A stretch of DNA of 64,000 bases from Anaerolineales bacterium (GTDB lineage: Bacteria; Chloroflexota; Anaerolineae; 4572-78; J111): assembly GCA_015075185.1 (NCBI GenBank), contig JABTUW010000001.1:2232001-2296000 (forward strand), read 5' to 3'. Made by a program: the position numbers and the translations under genes. Each line of letters begins with the position of its first letter. The stretch's first letter is position 1. The notes below the pieces were generated by a model, which was not told the DNA's origin, ran no database searches, and worked only from the letters and a program-made list of their open reading frames with translations. Below are positions 18,418 through 26,538 of this stretch, piece after piece.

Positions 18418-20109
18418 TTGAAACCGAATTTATCTTTAGAGAAAAAAATAACTGAATTTTCATATGTGACCCGAGAAGAGACTCTGAATAAATTACAAAG
18501 AGAAAAATTTGATCTTCTAGTTATAGGTGGTGGAATTACTGGCGCTGGAATTGCTTATGATGCAGCAATGCGAGGTATTAGAGTTGCTTTGGTAGAAAAA
18601 GGCGATTTTGCCTGTGGAACCAGCAGTAAAACAGCGCGCATGGTACATGGAGGATTGAGATATCTACAACAATTCCAACTCGGTCTTGTTAGGCAGTCGG
18701 TAAGAGAACGAGAGATTTTGCATAGGCTTGCTCCTCGTCTGATAAAACCGACTGCGTTTACTTATCCCGTTTATAAACGAGATAAAACTAGTTATTTTCT
18801 CGTATCTTTGGGAATGTGGCTTTATGATTTACTATCGTTCTTCAGAAATTACAGATTACACCGCATGTTGCCCTCTGAAGAATTAAAAATTCTTGAGCCT
18901 CAGATTAAGCAAGATGGGTTGATAGGTGCGGCAAAGTACTATGATTGTCTTGTCGATGATGCTCGTTTCACCCTGGAAATTATTCGATCTGCTTATTACT
19001 TTGGAGCAAATGTAGCAAATTACTTGAAAGTTACGAAATTAATTAAGGAGTTCAATAGAGTAACTGGTGCTATAATCAACGACATGATTTCCGGAAAAGA
19101 AATCTGTGTAAGCTCTAGTGTTGTTGTTAATGCTACTGGGGTATGGGCAGATGAAATTAGATTGATGGACAATCTCAATGAACTCAATATAATCCGAGCA
19201 AATCGAGGAACACATGTAGTATTGCCTAAAAGTAAGCTCCGTATCAATAGTGCTGTTGCTTTTACAGGAGCGGATGGGAAGCGAGCTATGTACGTAGTTC
19301 CTTGGGCGGATACCTGTATTGCGGGAACGACTGATGTGGACCACGAGGGTGATTTTAATAATGTCGTAGCTTCACCTGAAGAAGTTAAATTTATTATCGA
19401 CTCTATCAATTTGGCTTTTGAAGATGTAAAGATTCAATTATCAGATATAATTTCTACCTATGCGGGATTGAGGCCACTCCTTGAGAATCAGGCAGAGTCA
19501 GCCTATATGATTTCAAGAGAACATAAAATTTATACAAGCAGTTGCGGTATGATTACAGTTGCAGGAGGAAAACTTACTACACACCGGCACATGGCCCAAG
19601 AAGTAGTAGATAAAGTAGTAAAGATGCTTGAGAAATACAGTAATGGATCAGGATATCTTAGCTCCAAAACTAAAGACGTTCCAATTGCACAGCAGAGACT
19701 CGATAGCGAAACAGAAAAACTAAGTGAATTAACTCTTCCTTTAGGACTAGACTCGAGGTCTATACAACGATTATTCTGCATCTATGGACCCGGGTATAGG
19801 CATATCATAGACTTAATTCAAAGTAATCCGAAATTAGGAGAAAAAATTGTCCCTGACTTACCCTATTTGAAGGCTGAAGTGATATATTCTGTAAAGTATG
19901 AAATGGCAATGGCATTAGAAGACATAATGGTTAGAAGATTACATATTTTTCATGAAGCACAAGATCAAGGACTAAGTGCAGTTCAAGAAATTACATCACT
20001 AGTAGGATCATATCTTGGGTGGGATAACATTGAGATTGAACGACAGCTTAAGTTATATAAGGAGAAGCTTGATCAAAGTAAGCAATATTTGATTGCTTCA
20101 AAGGACTAA
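18418..20109 (+). CDS. glpD: FAD-dependent glycerol-3-phosphate dehydrogenase
   Basis: Oxidises sn-glycerol 3-phosphate to dihydroxyacetone phosphate and passes electrons to quinones at the membrane. The N-terminal FAD-binding signature is DLLVIGGGITGAGIAYDAA, followed by CGTSSKTARMVHGGLRYL, which is diagnostic for the family. The C-terminal DAO_C helical domain is present (EVIYSVKYEMAMALEDIMVR). Length, 563 residues, is normal. It starts at a TTG at 18418, 31 bases after the upstream gene. Its product DHAP is the backbone precursor for ether lipids and its substrate is the product of the upstream phosphodiesterase, so the three genes make a coherent set. Confidence 0.93.
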   Translation: MKPNLSLEKKITEFSYVTREETLNKLQREKFDLLVIGGGITGAGIAYDAAMRGIRVALVEKGDFACGTSSKTARMVHGGLRYLQQFQLGLVRQSVREREILHRLAPRLIKPTAFTYPVYKRDKTSYFLVSLGMWLYDLLSFFRNYRLHRMLPSEELKILEPQIKQDGLIGAAKYYDCLVDDARFTLEIIRSAYYFGANVANYLKVTKLIKEFNRVTGAIINDMISGKEICVSSSVVVNATGVWADEIRLMDNLNELNIIRANRGTHVVLPKSKLRINSAVAFTGADGKRAMYVVPWADTCIAGTTDVDHEGDFNNVVASPEEVKFIIDSINLAFEDVKIQLSDIISTYAGLRPLLENQAESAYMISREHKIYTSSCGMITVAGGKLTTHRHMAQEVVDKVVKMLEKYSNGSGYLSSKTKDVPIAQQRLDSETEKLSELTLPLGLDSRSIQRLFCIYGPGYRHIIDLIQSNPKLGEKIVPDLPYLKAEVIYSVKYEMAMALEDIMVRRLHIFHEAQDQGLSAVQEITSLVGSYLGWDNIEIERQLKLYKEKLDQSKQYLIASKD

Positions 20110-20524
20110 ACTGCAAATTAGGGTAGAGTTAAATTGAAAAACGAAAAACTGGACTTTTGTTAGATTCGCGGATTTCTTGTCAACTGAAATAATACCAATT
20201 GTTTGTTAATAAACAATAAAATGTGTGATTCATAGACATTATTTCGATCATTAGCTGGAGCCAGTTCCGAATGCAGGCATCCTCAGCCGCTCGGCTTGCA
20301 GCTCAAAAGCAAATGAAGCATTTTTTGGTCTTTTCCTAAAGTTTTATCCACCTAAGTAGTATTCGAGTTTCATCGTTTATACGGTTATTTCACCCTAGAA
20401 ACGATGTGTGCGAATCACACACCTCACTAAGCCGGATATTGCTGGTTCTGAAAACGTTAATGCCGTCACCAATGATGATATTGATTGATGTCGCCAATTT
20501 TTACTTCGAATTGATTTCCACTAC
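20110..20524. other. intergenic region between convergent genes
   Basis: About 415 A+T-rich bases between glpD and the convergent EAD-like gene. There is a weak hairpin at GTGTG..CACAC near 20408-20424. No gene is supported; a 68-codon frame at 20406 overlaps the EAD-like gene end and has no protein-like sequence. Confidence 0.4.
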
Positions 20525-21277
20525 TCATTGGCCAACTTGTCTCATTTGTAATTCTTTAACCCATTTAATCGTTGCTGCACTGGCTTTAGCAAGGATTCGA
20601 CCTACAGGTTGAGGAAGAAATAATCTAAGAAGGGCCTCTCCAATCTCAGGAATATTTTCTATGAGCCAATCTCCAGCTTCCCGAATGATCTCTCCAGACG
20701 GAGACTCATCTTGCTTAGTTAGCTGCTTCTCTAGAGCATTGATTTTATCTTCACCGATGAACCTTTGTCGGTCGCTCAAGCTTGACTTGATCATCTCGAA
20801 AGAGGCTTTGAACTCTGCTATAGCGCTAACAACTTGCTGATAGTCATTAGTTTGTGGCCGCCCGACCGCAGTATTGATTGTCTGAGTTATGTTTTGCCCT
20901 ATCATAATATTTTTATTATTATCTCCGATGTTAACGGTATAAACACTGCCGCCCGCACGAATACCTAATTTCTGAGGGTCAATGTCGTCCAGCCAAGATT
21001 TTACAGTCTCCGGCTCATTTTCTAAAACCAACCCTGATTTGAATTCAGCGTACCCTTTGGGATTAATTTTCTCAATCGCTTTCAATAGCTTGGGAATTTC
21101 TCGCTGTCGTTCAGCATATTCAACCAGCATTCTTATCCGATCAGGCTTAACCTGACCAGTGGTAAACTTGTCGTACACCGGACGAAAGTGATCAAAGCAC
21201 AAGTTGGTTAACTCATCATCCCCAAGCGCCTCGTTGATTAATTTTTGGATCTCGCGAAGATTATAACTCTTAGTCAT
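20525..21277 (-). CDS. protein with effector-associated-type N-terminal domain and GDNN motif
   Basis: A 250-residue protein. Residues 1-80 (IQKLINEALGDDELTNLCFD, then HFRPVYDKF, LVEYAERQREIPKLL and INPKGYAEF) match the pattern I know for effector-associated domains, small death-fold-like adaptors found in bacterial NTP-dependent conflict systems. Residues 111-132 hold the module SVYTVNIGDNNKNIMIGQNI then TQ, nearly the same as in the protein at 8633-9271. The C-terminal 50 residues are hydrophobic amphipathic helices (EIGEALLRLFLPQPVGRILA) that might contact membranes. It is convergent with glpD at the right end of the A+T-rich island. No protease, caspase-like or nuclease effector domain is fused to it. 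Confidence 0.75.
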   Translation of the reverse strand: MTKSYNLREIQKLINEALGDDELTNLCFDHFRPVYDKFTTGQVKPDRIRMLVEYAERQREIPKLLKAIEKINPKGYAEFKSGLVLENEPETVKSWLDDIDPQKLGIRAGGSVYTVNIGDNNKNIMIGQNITQTINTAVGRPQTNDYQQVVSAIAEFKASFEMIKSSLSDRQRFIGEDKINALEKQLTKQDESPSGEIIREAGDWLIENIPEIGEALLRLFLPQPVGRILAKASAATIKWVKELQMRQVGQ

Positions 21278-21395
21278 TTCGTCAATCTCCTAAATGGGAT
21301 AGTCGCCCTCTGTCTATTGTGACTCTTACTATAACTATCAAGTCCCTACCAACAAATTAAGGCTTGATTGGGCATTATCTGGGCAGGAGAAGAGA

Positions 21396-21812
21396 TTAAT
21401 GCCCTCGCAAGCTGGTCGGCATTACCCGTAGGGCGACGGAATAACTCTCGGCAAATTCCTTGGCCGACATACGAATCCGGGTAAAACCAGGCTGATACTT
21501 TTGCACGTAGGCCGGTACCTGATTGGCCGGGGGCAATTCCGGGGCCACGCGCGCCTCCCCGCTGAAAACGATGATGTTGCCGCCCTGGCCATCTCCATCA
21601 AAATGGAGCGCTACCTGCGGATTACGGGCGATATGATGCAGCTTGTGAGTATTTGGCTGGCTGTAAATGAGGAAAGTTTGCCCATCCCACCAAAACCAGA
21701 CAGGCCTCGGTTGGGGCATACCCTCAGTGTCAACCGTAGTCAGCCAAATGATTCGTTCCTCTTCCAGCCGCCGGGCTGCGCGGCGGCCAAATTCAGTGGT
21801 CAGGTCTATCAT
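21396..21812 (-). CDS. pyridoxamine 5'-phosphate oxidase-like (flavin/F420-binding) protein
   Basis: A split-beta-barrel protein of 138 residues from the ATG at 21812, which has an AAGGAAA site upstream; a longer frame to 21902 has no support. The conserved core IIWLTTVDTEGMPQPRPVWF followed by NTHKLHHIARNPQVALHFDG is typical of PPOX-class F420- or FMN-dependent reductases. The closing FTRIRMSAKEF..YSVALRV also fits. Substrate is unknown. It follows the pentapeptide gene by about 85 bases on the same strand. Confidence 0.85.
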   Translation of the reverse strand: MIDLTTEFGRRAARRLEEERIIWLTTVDTEGMPQPRPVWFWWDGQTFLIYSQPNTHKLHHIARNPQVALHFDGDGQGGNIIVFSGEARVAPELPPANQVPAYVQKYQPGFTRIRMSAKEFAESYSVALRVMPTSLRGH

Positions 21813-21895
21813 GGGTGATTTCCTTTCTGCAACTGAGCTGTTTCTACTTCTTTCAAGACACGACCCTTGTCTCTCCGGGACCAGGCGGATACTCC

Positions 21896-22351
21896 TTACC
21901 ACTTCTTAATCGCCCCCGCTTTGGCGGGATCAAAGCTCACCGGCCATTTTGTAAAATCAGTATAGATTGCTCCCCTTAAATCAGCATTGCTCAGGTCTGT
22001 CTTGTTAAGATTGACTCCGTTCAGATCGGCTCCCTGGAGATTGGCCCCGCTCAAATTGGCTTCACTCAAACCTGCCTGGAACAAATCAGCCTGGCTTAAA
22101 TCAGCCCCGCTCAAATTCGCCCCACTTAAGCTGGCTCCAGTCAGAACAGCTTTTTGCAGGTTGGCTTTACTGAGATTCGTCTTGCTCAAATTGGCCTGAC
22201 GCAGATTAGCCTGGATCAGGTCAACCTCGCTCAGATCAGCTCGAAACAGACCCATATTGCTGAGATCCACCCCTCTGAGGTCCGGTCTTTCTCCCCGCTC
22301 TCGAGCTGCCTTAATGATTTGTTCAAGGTCTGCACGTGTAAAATTGCCCAT
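21896..22351 (-). CDS. pentapeptide-repeat protein
   Basis: Residues about 22-140 are continuous A(D/N)LXX pentapeptide repeats (LFRADLSEVDLIQANLRQAN and onwards), which fold as a right-handed quadrilateral beta-helix. The N-terminal 20 residues (FTRADLEQIIKAARERGERP) are a cap. A GGAG site at the right distance supports the ATG at 22351. It starts only nine bases after the stop of a TIR relic on the same strand. Chloroflexota proteins that join pentapeptide repeats and TIR domains are known to me, so this may be part of a broken fusion or an old operon. Activity unknown. Confidence 0.88.
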   Translation of the reverse strand: MGNFTRADLEQIIKAARERGERPDLRGVDLSNMGLFRADLSEVDLIQANLRQANLSKTNLSKANLQKAVLTGASLSGANLSGADLSQADLFQAGLSEANLSGANLQGADLNGVNLNKTDLSNADLRGAIYTDFTKWPVSFDPAKAGAIKKW

Positions 22352-22360
22352 CTTTTCTCC

Positions 22361-22635
22361 TTATCCCTTTGCCTGCAAAGCCCGCAGCAAACGCTCAAAT
22401 GCATGTTGATAGGTATTGTGATCCTGCCACCGGCTAAAATCCCCGATGTGCCGGGGGCGGCGAATATCAGCAGCCCAGGCTTGGTCTGTGTCCGTCACGG
22501 CAATGTCGAGCCGGATTGGAAACAGGACAAGGTGTTTGTTTCTGTACTCTTTTTTAAGGCGGTCTCGACCTCTTTTTTCACCCAATCCCGGGAGGGCTTT
22601 AAGATCAGCCATCGCGCTCTTGCTTTACCCTTCAT
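22361..22635 (-). pseudogene. frameshifted C-terminal half of a TIR-domain protein
   Basis: Two frames together give a TIR C-terminal half. From an ATG at 22635 one frame reads WLILKPSRDWVKKEVETAL, a typical TIR stretch. The continuing match, KKEYRNKHLVLFPIRLD, then AWAADIRRPRHIGDFSRWQD and AFERLLRALQAKG, is in the neighbouring frame. The switch lies in a run of six A's, which needs one more base. The N-terminal half with the first beta strand and catalytic Glu is absent. This is a decayed gene or a fragment; it is the longest of three TIR relics in the window. Confidence 0.75.
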
Positions 22636-22661
22636 CGAGTGTCCCCTGGCTTGGTTTACCA

Positions 22662-23105
22662 CTAACTTGGTGGAACCTCACCCGCTAGATTGGCGGGCGA
22701 TCTGGCCTCAAACAAGGCTTTTACCGTAGGGCGAACCAGGACAATGATGGTAAACACGCCTAAAACGGTGCCAAAAGGAAAAAAGATACACTCTACCCCG
22801 GCGACTACCAGGCAAAACGTATATTTCTGGCGCTTGGAGAGAAAGTAGCCCGCGGCCACGATGGCCACGGCCAGCGCCCAGCCCATTAGAATGATCATCG
22901 CCGGAATAATCACAAACATCAGCCCAAAAAGCTGGACGGGGAATGGCTCATCCGGGGAAGTTGGACCAAATCCACCCGTCAGCATCCCCAAACCAATGGC
23001 CAAATGAAAGATAGGGAAGCAGGCAAATAAAGCGGTCAGTCCGCCGACGATGAAGTGAAAAATGGATAGAATTTGTAAATATTGTTCATCTTGGTTAGTT
23101 GTCAC
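22662..23105 (-). CDS. small four-helix membrane protein
   Basis: A 147-residue integral membrane protein of unknown function with about four hydrophobic segments (LSIFHFIVGGLTALFACFPI, LFGLMFVIIPAMIILMGWAL, CLVVAGVECIFFPFGTVLGV and others). The start DEQYLQILSIFHF is one I have seen in conserved hypothetical membrane proteins of many phyla. The GTG at 23105 is the start: GGGAGG lies four bases upstream, while the longer frame to 23168 reads across a TIR relic. A C-terminal soluble tail ends in VPPS. Confidence 0.8.
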   Translation of the reverse strand: MTTNQDEQYLQILSIFHFIVGGLTALFACFPIFHLAIGLGMLTGGFGPTSPDEPFPVQLFGLMFVIIPAMIILMGWALAVAIVAAGYFLSKRQKYTFCLVVAGVECIFFPFGTVLGVFTIIVLVRPTVKALFEARSPANLAGEVPPS

Positions 23106-23134
23106 CTTTCCTCCCGCGCTTTCTACTGTAAAAA

Positions 23135-23212
23135 TTACTCTTCCACCTTCAAATCCTGCAGCCGACATTTAAACGCCTGTTGATAGGTGTCATGCTTTCA
23201 CCGGCTGAAACT
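23135..23212 (-). pseudogene. third TIR C-terminal relic
   Basis: On the minus strand one frame reads FSR, a TGA in place of the expected W, then KHDTYQQAF and RLQDLKVEE before TAA at 23137-23135. It aligns with the relics at 2229-2322 and 22361-22450. The stop in the middle shows decay. The upstream remainder of the gene cannot be found between here and 23303. Confidence 0.6.
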
Positions 23213-23265
23213 GATTATACCACTGTTCTGCTCTTTTTTTAACTTCGTGGCATTTGGACAACAAA

Positions 23266-23293
23266 TATTGACATAAACTTTTATTGACATAAA
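23266..23293 (+). repeat. 12-base direct repeat with TTGACA
   Basis: TATTGACATAAA occurs at 23266-23277 and again at 23282-23293, a 16-base period, just before the phosphodiesterase start at 23304. Each copy carries TTGACA, a good -35 hexamer, but no good -10 box is seen before the ATG. It may be a regulator site or part of a promoter. Confidence 0.4.
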
Positions 23294-23303
23294 ATTACTT
23301 GCA

Positions 23304-24485
23304 ATGAAAGTCACGGCGAATCCCTTGGAGAAGACAGCCCCACCTCCCCGTCGCCGCCGGCGAGGGCTAGTTTCCCCGAAATTGCTGCTGATCTGGCTGG
23401 CTATCCTGGCGCTGGAATGTGCCGGGGTGACGGCGATAGCTGCCTTATGGGTGTTAACTCCCGGCCAGGGCCTGGCTCTCTCCCCTCCGGCGGCGCTGTT
23501 TGCGCCTACCCCCTTCCTGCTGCCCCAGCCGACGCTGCCGCCGGAGCCAACCCCAACCGCTACCCGGGCCGTCATCTACCTCCCCACCCCCACCGAAACC
23601 GCTACCGCCCTGCCCCCAACCCAGACCCCCACTGCCACCAGCCCGCCGCCGGCTACGCCCCAGCCTGCGCCAACGGAAACGCCAGCGCTGGCGCAAATTC
23701 AACATGTTGTCATCATCAGTATTGACGGCCTGCGGCCCGATGCCCTTGTCGCAGCCGATGCTCCGACCCTGGACAGCCTGATAGCCAGGGGAGCTTACAG
23801 TCCTAACGCGCAAACGGTTAAGATCAGCGAGACGCTGCCCAGCCACGCCTCGATGCTAACCGGCGTGGTTCCCGAAAAACACGGCATCCAGTGGGGAGTG
23901 CCCTATATCGGCTGGCCGGGCCTGAGCCGCCCCACCGTGTTTAGCCTGGCCCACGAGGCCGGTTTCAGTACGGCCATGGTTTTTGGCAAGCAGAAGTTGA
24001 ACTATTTGGTTTTGCCGAACTCGGTGGATGAACTTTTTGGGATGGATACCCATGACTCGGAGGTGAAGGATCAGGCGCTGGGGTTTATTGAGGCCGGCCC
24101 GCCGAATATCCTCTTCATTCACTTCCCCGATGTGGACCGGGTGGGACACAGCTATGGCTGGATGTCGTCCTACCAGCTTGAGGCGATTACTTTTGTAGAT
24201 GGCCTGATTGGCGAGATTGTAGCGGCGCTGGACAGGGGTGGCTATCTGGACAGCACTCTCCTGATTATCACGGCTGACCACGGCGGCCACGGCCGGCGGC
24301 ACGGCGATGACTCACCCGGGGACCAGACCATTCCCTGGCTGGCCGCCGGGCCGGGTGTCCCCCAGGGCATCATCCTGACCACCAACATTAACACCTATGA
24401 TACTGCTCCTACCGTTTTATACGCCTTGAAACTGTCTATTCCTGAGGGGTGGGATGGCAAGCCAATTTTGGGAATTTTTAATTGA
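23304..24485 (+). CDS. exported alkaline-phosphatase-superfamily phosphodiesterase (nucleotide pyrophosphatase-like)
   Basis: A 393-residue protein with a short basic N-terminus (PPPRRRRRG), one membrane helix (about residues 22-45) and a Pro/Thr-rich linker to about residue 130, then a type I phosphodiesterase domain. Metal-site and nucleophile motifs are ISIDGLRPDALV, ISETLPSHASMLTG (Thr nucleophile), FPDVDRVGHSYGW and TADHGGHGRRHGDD. It should hydrolyse a phosphodiester or nucleotide outside the cell; the substrate is unknown. Its 3' end overlaps the convergent kinase gene by eight bases. The linker composition is typical of Chloroflexota surface proteins. Confidence 0.9.
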   Translation: MKVTANPLEKTAPPPRRRRRGLVSPKLLLIWLAILALECAGVTAIAALWVLTPGQGLALSPPAALFAPTPFLLPQPTLPPEPTPTATRAVIYLPTPTETATALPPTQTPTATSPPPATPQPAPTETPALAQIQHVVIISIDGLRPDALVAADAPTLDSLIARGAYSPNAQTVKISETLPSHASMLTGVVPEKHGIQWGVPYIGWPGLSRPTVFSLAHEAGFSTAMVFGKQKLNYLVLPNSVDELFGMDTHDSEVKDQALGFIEAGPPNILFIHFPDVDRVGHSYGWMSSYQLEAITFVDGLIGEIVAALDRGGYLDSTLLIITADHGGHGRRHGDDSPGDQTIPWLAAGPGVPQGIILTTNINTYDTAPTVLYALKLSIPEGWDGKPILGIFN

Positions 24486-26298
24486 GTGGCTCGCTCTTCT
24501 TGTCAGGCCGCGCAAATGTTAATTTGATTTGGGTGCCGCCCTGGCGGCTAAGTTCGATGCTGCCTTCCAACTGGTCAACCAGGCTGTTGACCAGTAGCCA
24601 CCCTAACGATCCATTCTGATGAAAGTCAAAATCTGGGGGGAAGCCAACGCCGTTATCTCCCACGCTTAACATTATTTGCTGCTCCGGTTCAACCCGCATC
24701 TGAATGGAAATGTCACCCTGGCGCCTGTTAGGAAAGGCGTGTTTGAGCGAATTGGAGATCAATTCATTGAGGATCAAACCACATGGGACAGCAGTATCAA
24801 CATCCACAAAAATGTCCTCAGCCTGAATGTTGAAATTGATCCTGGGTCCATTAACGCTGTAGGATCGGAATAAGTAACGCGCCAGATCTTTGACATATTC
24901 GGCCAGGTTAATCTGGGCCATGTTTCTGGAACGATATAGTTTTTCGTGGATCAGGGCCATAGAGCGGACACGATTCTGGCTTTCCTGTAAGACAGTGCGA
25001 ATTGGGCGATTGTCAAGGTGGTGGGTTTGCAGGTTCAAGATGCTGGAGATAACCTGGAGGTTGTTTTTAACTCGGTGGTGAATTTCGCGGAGCAAAACCT
25101 CTTTTTCTTTGAGCGACGCCTTTATTTCGGCCTCGACCCGCTGGCGCTCGGCGATTTCTGCCTGCAAAATTTCGTTGGTGCGCATGAGGTCGCGGGTCCG
25201 CCTCAGGACCCGCTCTTCTAATTCTTCGTTTAACTTATGCAGGGCTTCCTCTGCCCGCTTGCGTTTGGTAATATCGCGGTCAATTTTCAGAACGACTTCC
25301 TGGCCCGATAGGCTGATCAAGCCAGTAGAGACCTCAATGGGAAAAACAAAACCGTCTCTATGGCGATGGTAGGTCTCAAGGCTCATGTATCCGCCCCGGT
25401 GCAATTGTTCCAGATACGCCGCCCGTTCCTGGGCTTCGGCTGGCACAGAACGCAACACCTCAATAGGTTGACCGACCAGTTCCTCCCGGTGATACCCGTT
25501 CATGCGGCAGGCCGCGTCATTGCAGTCCAGAATAGCCCATTCTACATCGCGGCTGTGCGGATCAATGAGTAAAATGGCATCGGGTGAATATTCGAAGAGA
25601 GTCCGAAAACGCGCTTCGCTTTCTCGCAGGGCTTCTTGTGTCGTTCGGAGTTCAGCCGCCTGCATCTCCAGCGAAGCGCGAACGGCCTGAAGTTTGAGAT
25701 TATTCTCGGCCAAATCGCGCTCGTTGCGACGACTCTGGGCCAGGGTTTGGCTTAGGTTGGCGCTGGCGATAGACAGCATCATCGTCACCAAAACAAAATT
25801 CAGGGTTTGGTCAAACCAGATGGCATAAGGGCTGTCAACAGAAATCGGCAGCAAGTGCCTTACTTCTGCGTACGCCAGGCCCAGCCCGGCTAAAATGCTT
25901 AAGCCCAGCAGACCAAGCCCAACTCGCCAGCCCATGAGCAGGGTAGCGATTGAAATGATAACGATGTAGGCCGTGAAACTAGCGTCGCGCACTCCGCCAA
26001 ATGCCCAGGCCTGAAAGGTTAAGTTTAGCCAGCCCAGCGAGACCAGGATATAACTGGCGGCTCTGATCCAGCCCTGGCGTAAGATAAAGAGTTGGCTCAG
26101 CAGGAGAATAATCAGGGCCAAGTTGGCAAATAAAGCCTCAAAATCTTCCGGAATATTAATAGCCCGGACCACGGCATATGCCCCCAGGATGACGATGACT
26201 GACAGCAGGATAACATTCAAGATTCTGGCGAGGTGTGTTTTCTCTTCATCATCGGCAAAGATGGGAGGGGCTAGCCAAATTTTGACTGAGTTGAACAC
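24478..26298 (-). CDS. membrane sensor histidine kinase with PAS domain (HisKA_2 type)
   Basis: A 606-residue sensor kinase. About six membrane helices lie in residues 20-190, followed by a coiled coil and a PAS domain with PAC motif (RFRTLFEYSPDAILLIDP to VVLKIDRDITKRKRAEEAL). The dimerisation domain is of the HisKA_2 class with LLREIHHRVKNNLQVISSIL, where the first His of HHRVKNN is the likely phosphate acceptor. The ATPase domain has GLILNELISNSLKHAF and GDNGVGFPPDFDF. There is no adjacent response regulator, so the partner is elsewhere. The signal is unknown. Confidence 0.92.
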   Translation of the reverse strand: MFNSVKIWLAPPIFADDEEKTHLARILNVILLSVIVILGAYAVVRAINIPEDFEALFANLALIILLLSQLFILRQGWIRAASYILVSLGWLNLTFQAWAFGGVRDASFTAYIVIISIATLLMGWRVGLGLLGLSILAGLGLAYAEVRHLLPISVDSPYAIWFDQTLNFVLVTMMLSIASANLSQTLAQSRRNERDLAENNLKLQAVRASLEMQAAELRTTQEALRESEARFRTLFEYSPDAILLIDPHSRDVEWAILDCNDAACRMNGYHREELVGQPIEVLRSVPAEAQERAAYLEQLHRGGYMSLETYHRHRDGFVFPIEVSTGLISLSGQEVVLKIDRDITKRKRAEEALHKLNEELEERVLRRTRDLMRTNEILQAEIAERQRVEAEIKASLKEKEVLLREIHHRVKNNLQVISSILNLQTHHLDNRPIRTVLQESQNRVRSMALIHEKLYRSRNMAQINLAEYVKDLARYLFRSYSVNGPRINFNIQAEDIFVDVDTAVPCGLILNELISNSLKHAFPNRRQGDISIQMRVEPEQQIMLSVGDNGVGFPPDFDFHQNGSLGWLLVNSLVDQLEGSIELSRQGGTQIKLTFARPDKKSEPLN

Positions 26299-26538
26299 GA
26301 TGAGTCACTCCTGGGAATTGTTTGCTCTGAACTGAAGGGAAATAAATCTCGGCGGTGTCACTGGGAGCGATGTCCTCGTTATCAATATAGCATAAACCAA
26401 GACTTGTATCGTTTGGATTTCATTTTGGTTTTATCAACGTTACGTTTGCATAAAGCTTGACTGCGGTACTTTGGGAGTTTTTTCATCTCTCCGCCTAAAT
26501 CGTGGTATAATCTCGCTTTGTGTGAGAGGGAGTCTCTT

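Noticed and set aside
23600..23700. Proline/threonine-rich stretch as a separate gene on the other strand
   Set aside because: It is the linker of the exported phosphodiesterase; antisense frames there are composition shadows.
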